Shown here: positions 43,441 to 51,882 of the stretch, piece after piece
Layout: each line of letters opens with the position of its first letter
How positions within the stretch are numbered: the stretch's first letter is position 1
Assembly: GCA_963802765.1 (NCBI GenBank)
Contig: CAWDJZ010000015.1
Span: 41,634 to 105,633, forward strand
Length of the DNA stretch: 64,000 nucleotides
Origin: Gaiellasilicea sp963802765
Lineage (GTDB): Bacteria; Actinomycetota; Thermoleophilia; Gaiellales; Gaiellaceae
Reading direction: 5' to 3'
The notes under the pieces: generated by a model
The model's input: the letters and a program-made list of their open reading frames with translations, nothing else
The model's database searches: none
Told to the model about the DNA's origin: nothing
Made by a program: the position numbers and the translations under genes

Positions 43441-44462
43441 GCGAGCAGCCGTTCGATGCAGTCGTCCCACGTGACCCGCGCCGCGATCTGCCGCCCGGCC
43501 TGCCCGAACGCGCGCGCCTCGTCGGGGTGCGCGCGCAGCCGCCCGGCCGCCCGCGCGAGCGCGGCGGCGTCCGGCGCGGTGACGAGGCCCGTGCGACCGT
43601 CGGCGACCACCTCGAGCGGGCCGCCGGCGTCGGTCGTCGTCAGCACGGGCTTCTCGGACAGGAACGCCTCGTAGGGGACCATGCCGAAGTCCTCGTCGAC
43701 CGGGGCGTAGTAGACGGCGAGGCAGCGCGCGTAGAGCGAGGCGAGCTCGGCCTCGTCGATCCGCCCGGTGAACTCGGCGCGGCCGTTCAGCCCGCGGTCG
43801 CGCGCGATCGCCTCCAGCCGCTCGCGGTCGGGGCCGTCGCCGGTGACGACGACGCGCAGCGACGGGTCGAGCGCGGCCGCCTCGAGCAGCAGGTCGATCC
43901 GCTTCGCGCGGTCGAGCCGGTTGACGGAGAGGACGAAGTCCCCGTAGCCGTCGCAGCGGTAGGGCAGCTCCTGAGGCGGGTGCGGCATCACCTCGGCGGC
44001 GAGCCCCGTCGAGCGCTCGATCCGGTCGGCGACGTTGCGCGACGTGGCAAAGAGGCGCTTCGCCTCGCCGAGCGCGATCCGGTCCAGGTGTTGGACCGAG
44101 CGCCGCAACGCCCGGCCCGAAGGTTCTTCGGAAAACTGACCCAGATCGGTTCGGTCGAGCTCGTACGCCTGCCGGAACTGGTGCAGCACCCACACGCGCT
44201 TGTTCGGGTGCCGGACGCAGTAGGAGGGGAACTTCGTCGCGACCACGAGGTCGATCGGCCGCCCGTCCGACTCGGTCAGGTCGAGGAGGCGCCAGAGGAA
44301 CGCCTGGTCGAGGACGCGCGTGCCCGGATACCACTTGAACGGAACGGTGACGAGCTCGACCTCGTGGTCGCGGGCCCGGAGCTCGTCCACGAGCTTGTCG
44401 GCGAAGATCTCGGCGCCCCCGCGCACGAAGGGCACCTGCGGCGCGCAGACGGCGATTCTCAT
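43437..44462 (-). CDS. GT4 glycosyltransferase, 341 aa
   Basis: The protein starts MRIAVCAPQVPFVRGGAEIF and shows TKFPSYCVRHPNKRVWVLHQ, RLFATSRNVADRIERSTGLA, DFVLSVNRLDRAKRIDLLLE, VVVTGDGPDRERLEAIARDR, and AVYYAPVDEDFGMVPYEAFL with SEKPVLTTTDAGGPLEVV as the donor motif. ATG 44462 lies six bases after TAGACT, whose TAG is also the stop codon of the upstream methyltransferase. This may be the promoter of the whole minus block 36323-44462. Confidence 0.94.
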   Translation of the reverse strand: MRIAVCAPQVPFVRGGAEIFADKLVDELRARDHEVELVTVPFKWYPGTRVLDQAFLWRLLDLTESDGRPIDLVVATKFPSYCVRHPNKRVWVLHQFRQAYELDRTDLGQFSEEPSGRALRRSVQHLDRIALGEAKRLFATSRNVADRIERSTGLAAEVMPHPPQELPYRCDGYGDFVLSVNRLDRAKRIDLLLEAAALDPSLRVVVTGDGPDRERLEAIARDRGLNGRAEFTGRIDEAELASLYARCLAVYYAPVDEDFGMVPYEAFLSEKPVLTTTDAGGPLEVVADGRTGLVTAPDAAALARAAGRLRAHPDEARAFGQAGRQIAARVTWDDCIERLLA

Positions 44463-44468
44463 GCGGGA

Positions 44469-44474
44469 AGTCTA
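44469..44474 (-). promoter_or_regulatory. Putative -10 (TAGACT) built on the methyltransferase stop codon
   Basis: On the minus strand TAGACT starts with the TAG stop at 44472-44474. Six bases (TCCCGC) separate it from the ATG at 44462. No ribosome site is seen. Confidence 0.5.
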
Positions 44475-45434
44475 GGGTGCACTTCGGCGCGGCCAGGCCT
44501 TGCGCGCCACGAAGCTCGCTCCCTGATAGCCGTAGCAGCTCTGCGTGAACCAGGTCGCCGCGCTCCGGCCGATTCCGGGCAGGCGGAGCAGCGCACCGCC
44601 GATCCGCCGGCCCCTCATCTCCTCGTAGCCGTCCGCCTGCTCGACCCGCCTGACGACGAGGCCGTGGCGCGCGAAGGCCCAGAGGTAGGCGTAGAGCGTG
44701 TGCACGTGCTCGTTGATGCCGTAGCCGCGCTCCTCCTCCTGGTCCGGGGCGTCGCCCGACCGCCAGACGGCCCGCGTCCCCTCGTTCAGCGCGAGCACGT
44801 GGCCGCCGGGCTTCGTGACGCGTGCGAGCTCGCCGACCATCGCGCCCAGGTCGAGCGCGTGGTGGAGGGTGGCGACGCAATAGGTGACGTCGAACGACGC
44901 GTCGGCGAACGGCAGGCTCTCGCCGTCGGCCTGGACGCGGAGGAACGGGCCGACGCGCTCTTCGTAGAAGCGCCCGCGGCCGAGCCCCACGTTCGCGTCG
45001 GCGAGGATGTCGGTGCCGACGTACGTGCACCCGCGGGCGATCACGTGCTGCGCTCCCCAGCACTTCGCCGCGCCGACCTCGAGCACGCGCTGCCCCGGCC
45101 TCAACAGGCCGAGCAGCAGACCGAACGAGTGCTCGTTCGCCCGCCACGTGTCGTCGTCCCAGCCGAGCCGGCTCAGGTAGGGCAGCTCCGCGTCGACGGC
45201 GTCGTCGGGCTCGTACCACCCCTGCGCCCGCGCCAGCTCGACCCAGCCCTCCGCTTCGCGGCGCTTCTCGGCCACACCGGGTGCCGTCTCGTCGAGCATG
45301 CGCGGGATCCCGTCCTCGATGGCGTACTCGCGCCCGCAGGAGCGACAGGCGAGGCGAGCCGCACCATCGACGTCGCCCCCGCAGGCGGGGCAGCGGAGGA
45401 GCTCGTACGGAAGCGCGGTCGCCGTCGCGGTCAG
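44472..45434 (-). CDS. SAM methyltransferase with N-terminal zinc-ribbon, possible CTG start
   Basis: The N-terminus has four Cys in a Trm112-like ribbon (LLRCPACGGDVDGAARLACR, SCGREYAIEDGIPRMLDET). A class I methyltransferase domain follows: GQRVLEVGAAKCWGAQHVIA, CTYVGTDILADANVGLG, FADASFDVTYCVATLHHALD and LARVTKPGGHVLALNEGTRA. No ATG, GTG or TTG exists in frame upstream of the Cys cluster. The only reasonable start is CTG at 45434, which makes a CTGA overlap with the upstream gene, parallel to the GTGA overlaps elsewhere. A base error (G to C) would explain it as well. Confidence 0.85.
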   Translation of the reverse strand: MTATATALPYELLRCPACGGDVDGAARLACRSCGREYAIEDGIPRMLDETAPGVAEKRREAEGWVELARAQGWYEPDDAVDAELPYLSRLGWDDDTWRANEHSFGLLLGLLRPGQRVLEVGAAKCWGAQHVIARGCTYVGTDILADANVGLGRGRFYEERVGPFLRVQADGESLPFADASFDVTYCVATLHHALDLGAMVGELARVTKPGGHVLALNEGTRAVWRSGDAPDQEEERGYGINEHVHTLYAYLWAFARHGLVVRRVEQADGYEEMRGRRIGGALLRLPGIGRSAATWFTQSCYGYQGASFVARKAWPRRSAP

Positions 45435-45811
45435 GAGCGCTCCTCGAGCTTGCGCACGCGCTCCTCGAGGTCGTCGATCAGCCGCAATGCGGCCGCGTTG
45501 AAGGAGCGCTGGTCGTACGCGACCGGCTCGACGTACCAGCGCATCATCTTGCGCAGCACCGCCTTCACCGGCGTGCCGATACCGCCGCGGACGCCGGGAC
45601 GCAGGCGCAGCGAGCGGTCGGCCGACACCGGCCAGAGCCGCTCGGCCTCGGCCCGCGCCGCGCTGCGGTCGTCGCCCGAGCCCGCCGCGCCGGGAGCGGC
45701 TCCCGAGCGCCGCACCTCCTCCTTCAGCTGCTCGAAGAGGGCCGCGACGTCGACCTCGCGATCGGACGAAATCCCTGCAAGCTCCGTATTTTTGCTGGTC
45801 GGCTCGGGCAC
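45431..45811 (-). CDS. Small protein preceding the methyltransferase, unknown function
   Basis: From GTG 45811 the 126-residue protein reads VPEPTSKNTELAGISSDREV, then an acidic-basic helix DVAALFEQLKEEVRRSGAAP, a low-complexity Ala/Gly linker, GIGTPVKAVLRKMMRWYVEP and a C-terminal coiled-coil FNAAALRLIDDLEERVRKLE. The RWYVEP motif and trailing coiled-coil recall the N-terminal accessory segments of some methyltransferases in glycan loci, so it may be a partner of the coupled methyltransferase. TACAAT lies six bases before the GTG. ATG 45853 is an alternative start. Confidence 0.6.
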   Translation of the reverse strand: MPEPTSKNTELAGISSDREVDVAALFEQLKEEVRRSGAAPGAAGSGDDRSAARAEAERLWPVSADRSLRLRPGVRGGIGTPVKAVLRKMMRWYVEPVAYDQRSFNAAALRLIDDLEERVRKLEERS

Positions 45812-45817
45812 CGGAGG

Positions 45818-45823
45818 ATTGTA
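45818..45823 (-). promoter_or_regulatory. Putative -10 (TACAAT), leaderless
   Basis: TACAAT on the minus strand is followed by six bases and the GTG at 45811. On the other strand TACGCT (45838-45843) lies eight bases before the ATG at 45852, so the 40-base gap could hold two divergent leaderless promoters. Confidence 0.5.
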
Positions 45824-45851
45824 GCCGCCGCCCGGGATACGCTCCCTCGCC

Positions 45852-46913
45852 ATGCGGGTCGGGATCAGCCTGCTCACGCTCGTCCCCGGCGAGGTCGGCG
45901 GCGCGGAGACGTCCGCGCGCGGTCTCTGCCGTGGGCTCGCCGAGGTCGGCACGCTCGAGTACACCGCCTTCACGCCCCCGGCCGCGCCCGGCGCCGGCGA
46001 GGGCCTGCCCGAGGTGCCGGTGCCCGAGTACCGGCACGCGCGCAGCGGTCCCGCAGACGGGCACTGGCGATGGCTCTGGCGGCGATGCGTCCGGGCCCGC
46101 TGCGCCGCCGCTTCGTCGGCCTCGACGCGGTCCACTACCCGCTGACGATCGCGCTGCCGCCGCTCGACGCTCCCGAGCGTCGGTGACCTTGCACGACCTG
46201 CAGCACCTCGACCATCCCGAGCTCTTCTCGCGCGCCGACGCGGCTGCTTCCGCGCCCGCACGTACGAGGGGTCGGCGCGCCGGGCGAGCGCCGTGATCGT
46301 CCCGAGCCAGTTCGTCCGCCGCCGCGCGATCGAGCTGCTCGGCCTGCCGCCGGAACGCGTGCACGCGATCCCGTGGGGTGTCGACCACGACCGCTTCCGC
46401 CCGGGGCCGGAGGAGCGGGAGCCGTTCCTGCTCTATCCGGCGCGACCGTGGCCGCACAAGAACCACGCGCGGCTCTACGAGGCCTTCGCGCTCCTCCGCG
46501 CCGAGCGCCCCGAGCTGCGGCTCGTGCTCACGGGCGGCGGCCACGAAGGCCGGCCGGTACCGGACGGCGTCCAGGTTCGCGGCCACGTCCCGGGCGACGA
46601 GCTCGCGTCGCTCTACCGCCGCGCCGCCTGCCTCGTCTTCCCGAGCCTCTACGAGGGCTTCGGCCAGCCGCCGCTCGAGGCGATGGCTTGTGGGACGCCG
46701 GTCGCCGCGTCGAACATCCCCGCCATCGCGGAGGCGTGTGGCGACGCGGCGGCGCTCTTCGACCCCGCCGATCCGGAAGACATCGCAGCGGTCGTCGCGG
46801 GGGTGCTCGAGAGCCCGGAGCGTTGGGCGGCTGCAGGCCCCGAGCGCGCCCGGGGGTTCACCTGGGCCGAGACGGCCCGCCGGCACGAGGACGTCTACCG
46901 CGGGCTGACGTAG
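45852..46913 (+). CDS. GT4 glycosyltransferase, frameshifted
   Basis: The protein starts MRVGISLLTLVPGEVGGAET and continues in three further frames: FVGLDAVHYPLTIALPPLDA, VTLHDLQHLDHPELFSR, then VPSQFVRRRAIELLGLPPER, VHAIPWGVDHDRFRPGPEE, LLYPARPWPHKNHARLYEAF, and PSLYEGFGQPPLEAMACGTP with IAEACGDAAALFDP. Indels cluster between 46080 and 46290. The C-terminal half is intact. It ends with a 19-base convergent overlap with the methyltransferase at 46895. Confidence 0.9.
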
Positions 46914-47650
46914 TAGCGGCGGGCGCGCACGGGGCCCGCGTCGATCTGCTCCGTGTCCAGCAGGCGAGCGCCGTGCGCCTCGAGCAGGCCGCGGACGTCC
47001 TCTTCGGGCATCGCCGTCATGCGCATCGGCGTCAGCGGCGTCCGCCGCAGCAGCCACGCCTCGGAGACGCCGAGCGTGCGCACGAGCGCGTACGCCCGCC
47101 GGCGTGGTTGGAGCGAGTAGGGGAACGCAATCCGGTGCGGGAGCCCGAACACGACGAGGCCGTCGTCTCGCGCGACTCGGAGGAAGTCGGCCACGTAACG
47201 CGCGATCTCGGCCGCCGAGGGCAGATGCTGGAGCACAAGGCTCGAGTAGACGAGGTCGAACGAGCCCGTCTCGAAGGCGGCGAGGTCCGGTGCGGCGTTG
47301 ACGCGGAACTCGCAGCCCGCAGACGCATCGTTCAGTCGGCGCGCCCGCTCGATCATCCCGGCCGAGATGTCGACTCCGACGACCGTGTCGAAGCGGTCGG
47401 CGAGCGCCCGCGTGAGCCTGCCGACGCCGCAGCCGAAGTCGAGCGCGCGGTCATGGCGGGCCGGGTGACCGAGACGGCCGGCAGCGTCCAGGACGGTCGC
47501 GATCTCCGCCTCCCCGCTCGCGAAGAACTCGTCCAGATCCCAGCCGCCGCCCTTGCGCCGCGGGGTCGTGAGCACTGCCCAGAGCGCGTCGGCCTCGGCG
47601 AGGCGCTCCCAGTCCTGTCTGTGGCGGTCCAGGCTCACCCCATCGCGCAC
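46895..47650 (-). CDS. Class I SAM methyltransferase
   Basis: The 251-residue protein has DWERLAEADALWAVLTTPRR, the SAM motif RALDFGCGVGRLTRALADRF, VVGVDISAGMIERARRLNDA, FDLVYSSLVLQHLPSAAEIA and FLRVARDDGLVVFGLPHRIA. It is of the UbiE/type 11-like kind, common for sugar O- or N-methylation in glycan loci. GTG 47650 is six bases after TAGTGT on the minus strand. Confidence 0.92.
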   Translation of the reverse strand: MRDGVSLDRHRQDWERLAEADALWAVLTTPRRKGGGWDLDEFFASGEAEIATVLDAAGRLGHPARHDRALDFGCGVGRLTRALADRFDTVVGVDISAGMIERARRLNDASAGCEFRVNAAPDLAAFETGSFDLVYSSLVLQHLPSAAEIARYVADFLRVARDDGLVVFGLPHRIAFPYSLQPRRRAYALVRTLGVSEAWLLRRTPLTPMRMTAMPEEDVRGLLEAHGARLLDTEQIDAGPVRARRYYVSPR

Positions 47651-47656
47651 TCCGGA

Positions 47657-47662
47657 ACACTA
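47657..47662 (-). promoter_or_regulatory. Putative -10 (TAGTGT), leaderless
   Basis: TAGTGT on the minus strand is followed by TCCGGA and then the GTG start at 47650. No Shine-Dalgarno sequence is possible in that space. Confidence 0.5.
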
Positions 47663-47707
47663 GACCGAGCCGTTGTGGCGACGCGCCGGAGCGGGAAGGA
47701 TGGGGCG

Positions 47708-48587
47708 ATGCCGGTGCGACAGCTACGCATCCAACTGACGACGATCGGCCCAGGGGGAATGGCGAGGCTTGCGTGGCGGAATCGCTTCGGGCCGCGTCTC
47801 CAGGCGTACGAGGTCTGTCGGCCGCTCGTCGAGCACCGACGCGGGCTGGAGATCGGAGGCCCGTCCGCGATCTTCGCGCGCAAGGGCCCGCTGCCGCTCT
47901 ACCCCCTCTTCGACCGGCTCGACAACTGCGACTTCGCCGACGCCACGATCTGGCACGGCGACGCCGCCGAGGGAACGGCGTTCAGGTACGACGACGACCG
48001 ACCGCCCGGCCGGAGGTACGTTCGAGACGGAACATCCCTGGACGGCATCGACGACGCGTCGTACGACGTCGTGCTCGCCTCGCACACGCTCGAGCACATC
48101 GCGAATCCCTTGCGCGCGCTCGCCGAGTGGAAGCGGATCGTGGGAAGCGACGGTCACCTCATCCTCGTCTTGCCGCACCTGGAGAACACGTTCGACCACC
48201 TGCGGCCCGTGACGACGCTCGAGCACATCGAGGCGGACTTCGCGCGCTCGACCGGCGAGGACGACACGACGCACGTCCGGGAGTTCATCGAGCTGTGCGA
48301 CCTGACGCGCGTGCCCGATCGACTGTCCCGCCAGGCCTTCGAGCAGCGGACCCGCGATCAGGCGGCGAATCGCACCGTCCATCACCACGTCTTCGACACG
48401 GAGCTGGTCGTGCGGCTGCTCGACCGCGCCGGCTGTCGAGCTCGTCTGGATCGAGACCGCTCTTCCCTTCCACATCGTCGCCGTCGCTCGAGCGAACGGG
48501 CCCGAGCCCGACAACCGCCGCTTCCTGTCGAGCACGGCCGACTGGAGATCCAGGAGCGTCTTTCGACGCGACCGTCTAGCTTCGTAG
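47708..48587 (+). CDS. SAM methyltransferase of the EIGGPS type, one frameshift
   Basis: ATG 47708 follows a purine-rich ribosome site (GGAAGGATGGGG). The domain shows RRGLEIGGPSAIFARKGPLP, LYPLFDRLDNCDFADATIWH, VVLASHTLEHIANPLRALAE, WKRIVGSDGHLILVLPHLEN and FDHLRPVTTLEHIEADFARS. A break near 48432 shifts to LVWIETALPFHIVAVARANG and ends at TAG 48585. The protein is about 292 residues. It overlaps the next minus-strand GT4 by 12 bases at the end. Confidence 0.85.
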
Positions 48588-49686
48588 AACCTGCTCGTAG
48601 GCCGCTGCGAGCCGCTCGGCTGCGGCCCGCGTCGAGTATCGCTGCACGACCTCGACCGGGTACGCGACTCGCTCCCGCGGCGGCCGAGCAAGCGGTCCGG
48701 CGTCGAGAAGGTCGGCGAGCTCGAGCCAGTCGCCCGGGCGTGAAGAGGGGTGCGCCCGAACCGTGGAGCACCTCCGGGATCGCGCCCGAGGAGCTTGCGA
48801 GGACAGGGGCTCCGGCGGCGAGCGCCTCGGCCAGGACCAGCCCGAACTGCTCCTCCCAGTTCTTGGTCGGCAGGCTGGCGAGGACGACGCACGACGCGGC
48901 CGCGAAGACGGACGGCATCTCGTCGTACGGGACGGGCCGGATCTCGACCCGGTCGCGCAGGCCGAGATCGTCGGCGTAGCGCAGCAGCCGGCCCCGCTCC
49001 GGCCCTGATCCGACGATGAGGAGTCGTGCGTCACCCCCGATCGCCGCCAGGGCCCTGATCACGTCGTAGTGGCCCTTCTCCCACACGAGCCGTCCGGGCG
49101 AGACGACCAGGTGCCCTTCTCCCGCGGGTGCGGTTCCCGTCGCGAAGCGCTCGACGTCGATGCCCGGCTCCACCACGCGGATCCGCTCCGGCGCCGCCCC
49201 CTCGAGCAGGAGGCAGCGGCGCGCGCGCTCCGTCGTGGGCAGGAAGAGATCCGTCTCCGAGAGCAGGATGCGCCGGTTCGCGGCCGCCCGCGCCGTGCGG
49301 AACGTGGATCGAAACGGGATCGTCTCCCAGACGGTCGTGACCAGGCGAAACCCGTAGCGCTGCCGCAACCGAGCGGGCTGGGCGGCGAACCACGGGCCGA
49401 GCTCGGCGGTGTGGACGATCGCCGCCTCGCGCACCAGAGCGTCGATGTCCAGATACGCGTCGCCGACCAGATGGGTCGCCAGCGTGCCGAGTCGCCCGCG
49501 CGGCAGCCGGTCCCTTCTCGTCCGTGCGGTCTTCCACGGAACGCGAAGACCGTCGATCTGCTGGTCGGCGCGGGCGGTCGTGACGACCTCGATCTCGAAC
49601 CGGTCCTGCAGGAGCTCCCAGGGACGCAACTCGCCGATGTTCGCGTGGTGCCCGCGAAGAACGACCACGCGCGGCCGAACGCTCAC
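48576..49686 (-). CDS. GT4 glycosyltransferase, one frameshift
   Basis: The protein starts VSVRPRVVVLRGHHANIGEL and continues AIVHTAELGPWFAAQPARLR, VTTVWETIPFRSTFRTARAA, PERIRVVEPGIDVERFATGT, VVSPGRLVWEKGHYDVIRAL, and LPTKNWEEQFGLVLAEALAA (donor motif EEQFG). An indel near 48745 shifts to ELADLLDAGPLARPPRERVA and ends at 48576. GTGA overlap with the flippase suggests that the same repeat unit is built and flipped by these genes. Confidence 0.9.
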
Positions 49687-51167
49687 TGCCCCTCCCCCTC
49701 GTCCCACCTGAAGCCGAGTGCGTGGTAGACGTCCGCAGGCACGGCACGCGTCACCAGCGCAAGGGCGACGAAGACTCCGGCGGCGACGAGCGCGGCGACG
49801 ACAGGCAAGTCCCGAAGCACGTAGCCAGCCGCCCCGGCGAGCCCTCCCGCAGCGGCGACCTTCCATGCAAACCGCAGGCTGGGAGCGCCTCGGGCGCGCA
49901 TCCGGTCGAGCGAGATCCAGAGGAAGAGGGCCAGCGCCGTCTCGGCGGCGACCGCGACCCACGCCGCAGCCTCGGCACCGCCGGAGGGGACGAACGCGAG
50001 GCCGAGGACGAAGACGAGCGCCAGTGCGAGACCGTTCGCGATCGCAAGCGCCCGCTGCGCCCTCCCTGCGATCAGGCCGAGCTGCCAGGTCTGGACGAGG
50101 AAGAGCGGCATCAGAGCAAGCGCCTGGATCCGCAGGACCGAGGCAGCGCCCGCGTACTCGTCGCCACCGACGAGGCGGATCCCGGGATCAGCCAGGATCG
50201 CGATCACGACGACGAGCAGCGCCGCGATCAGGAGTGCGGCCTCGGTCATGCTCTGCAGCCCGCGCCGGAGTCGAGCCTCGTCCTCGTCGCCTGCGACCGA
50301 GAGCAGCGGCAGCGCGACGGAGAGGATGAGCGCCGGCAGCGCGAGCAACATCTCGAAGATGCGAAACGACGTGCCGAAGAGGCCCGTCTCGGTCTCGTTC
50401 GACAGGAGCGAGACGAGCACGACGAGCACGCGGAAGTAGATCACGCTCATCGCGAACGCCACGGCGAGCGGGAGCGTCTCGCGCAGCAGCCAGACGACCA
50501 CCGGGCGGCGAACGCCGCGCGCAAATCGCACCCCGACTCGAGCGAGCAGGAGCGTGACCGGGATCAGGACGACTGCGACGGCAACCTGGACGCCGAAGAA
50601 CGGAAGCAGCCCTGCTCCGATGAGGACGAGCACCGCGACTCCGACCAGCGTCAGGAGGCTGCGGAGCACCTCCAACGCCGTCAGCGACACGATCCGGAGG
50701 CCGACCCAGATCGGCACCGTGAGCATGGACTGCGCGCTGATGAGCACGACGCCGACGCCGCCGAGGGCCGTGCCCGCGACCATCGTGCCGTCGTACCCGG
50801 CGAGGACCATGAAGAGGATCGCGGCCACGACGCCGAGGCTTGCTCCGATCACTCGAAGGAGGAGCAGGTTGTTGAGCAGGCTGGCGCGCTCGGCCGCCGT
50901 TCGCGCCACGGAGAGCTCTCGGCTGCCGACCGCGGTCAATCCCGCATCGGTGACGCCTGCGACGATCCCGAGCACCGCCGTGACAGTCGCGAAGCGCCCG
51001 AAGTCGTCGACCCCGAGGTGGCGAAGCAGCAGCACCGCTGTGGCCAGGCCGAGCGCCGTCCCGACCCCGTAGCCGACCCCGCGGATGAGACCTCCCCGGA
51101 CGACGCGCCCGCCGGCCTCGGGCGTCCGCAGGAGGTCGAGCGCGATCTCGTCGGTGTCGGCGATCAC
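49683..51167 (-). CDS. Wzx-like polysaccharide flippase
   Basis: The 494-residue protein has about 14 membrane helices, starting with GGLIRGVGYGVGTALGLATA and HLGVDDFGRFATVTAVLGIV, typical of the MATE/MOP oligosaccharide flippase family. Other helices include LLLLRVIGASLGVVAAILFM, LPLAVAFAMSVIYFRVLVVL and LIAALLVVVIAILADPGIRL. It would move lipid-linked glycan units across the membrane. Presence of both this and an ABC exporter in one locus suggests two glycans or a mixed route. Confidence 0.9.
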   Translation of the reverse strand: MIADTDEIALDLLRTPEAGGRVVRGGLIRGVGYGVGTALGLATAVLLLRHLGVDDFGRFATVTAVLGIVAGVTDAGLTAVGSRELSVARTAAERASLLNNLLLLRVIGASLGVVAAILFMVLAGYDGTMVAGTALGGVGVVLISAQSMLTVPIWVGLRIVSLTALEVLRSLLTLVGVAVLVLIGAGLLPFFGVQVAVAVVLIPVTLLLARVGVRFARGVRRPVVVWLLRETLPLAVAFAMSVIYFRVLVVLVSLLSNETETGLFGTSFRIFEMLLALPALILSVALPLLSVAGDEDEARLRRGLQSMTEAALLIAALLVVVIAILADPGIRLVGGDEYAGAASVLRIQALALMPLFLVQTWQLGLIAGRAQRALAIANGLALALVFVLGLAFVPSGGAEAAAWVAVAAETALALFLWISLDRMRARGAPSLRFAWKVAAAGGLAGAAGYVLRDLPVVAALVAAGVFVALALVTRAVPADVYHALGFRWDEGEGQ

Positions 51168-51182
51168 GACCCCACGGCGGCG

Positions 51183-51881
51183 CTAGCCCGCATGCGGCAC
51201 GTGCGCACGCAGGTCGATCTGCCGGTGCCAGAGATGACGCAGGCGGCCGCGGAGGACGCGGTCGACGATCGCGCTGCCCGGCCCGAGCTCGCCGAGCGGC
51301 CCGACGGAGTCGACCACGTAGCCCGCGTTCTCGAACGCCGCTCGAAGACTCGAGGGCGAGAACCAGCGGAGGTGCGTGGCGTCGAGCGGGCCGTAGCTCC
51401 GAAGCTCCCAGCGCCCGCGGACGAGCATCACGATGATCTCCCGGTGGGCGACGTTGGGCGTGCTCGCGAAGACGAGCGCCCCCGGGCGGAGGAGCGGATG
51501 CAGGCGTTCGAGGACCGCCCACGGGTCGCGGAGGTGCTCGAGCACCTCGCTCAGGATCAACGCGTCGAACGAATGGTCGGGCCACGGGAGCTCGAGCTGC
51601 TCGACATCGCCCTCGACCACCTCGGTCAGCCGTTCCCGTGCCGCGGCCGCCGGCTCCGGAAAGAGCTCCACACCGCAGTAGCGTCCGCACTTTCCGCGCG
51701 CGAGAGCCAGGGCTCCGGTGGCTCCGTTCGAGCATCCGATCTCGAGGACCGCGGCTTCGGGGTCGTCCGGAAGGGCGGCGACGTAGTCGTCGCGGGCCAT
51801 CGCGAAGTAGGAATCGTCCTTGAGGTCGTATCCGCCGCCGCGTACGGAGACGGGCCGCTCTTCCCTCGCCACGGCTGCCAC
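51183..51881 (-). CDS. Class I SAM methyltransferase
   Basis: The protein reads GYDLKDDSYFAMARDDYVAA, AAVLEIGCSNGATGALALAR (SAM motif), YCGVELFPEPAAAARERLTE, FDALILSEVLEHLRDPWAVL, LHPLLRPGALVFASTPNVAH and WFSPSSLRAAFENAGYVVDS. It is about 232 residues from GTG 51881, which directly follows the TAG of the upstream GT; GTG 51872 is an alternative. It is transcribed ahead of the flippase, 15 bases apart. Confidence 0.88.
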   Translation of the reverse strand: MAAVAREERPVSVRGGGYDLKDDSYFAMARDDYVAALPDDPEAAVLEIGCSNGATGALALARGKCGRYCGVELFPEPAAAARERLTEVVEGDVEQLELPWPDHSFDALILSEVLEHLRDPWAVLERLHPLLRPGALVFASTPNVAHREIIVMLVRGRWELRSYGPLDATHLRWFSPSSLRAAFENAGYVVDSVGPLGELGPGSAIVDRVLRGRLRHLWHRQIDLRAHVPHAG

Positions 51882-51882
51882 C

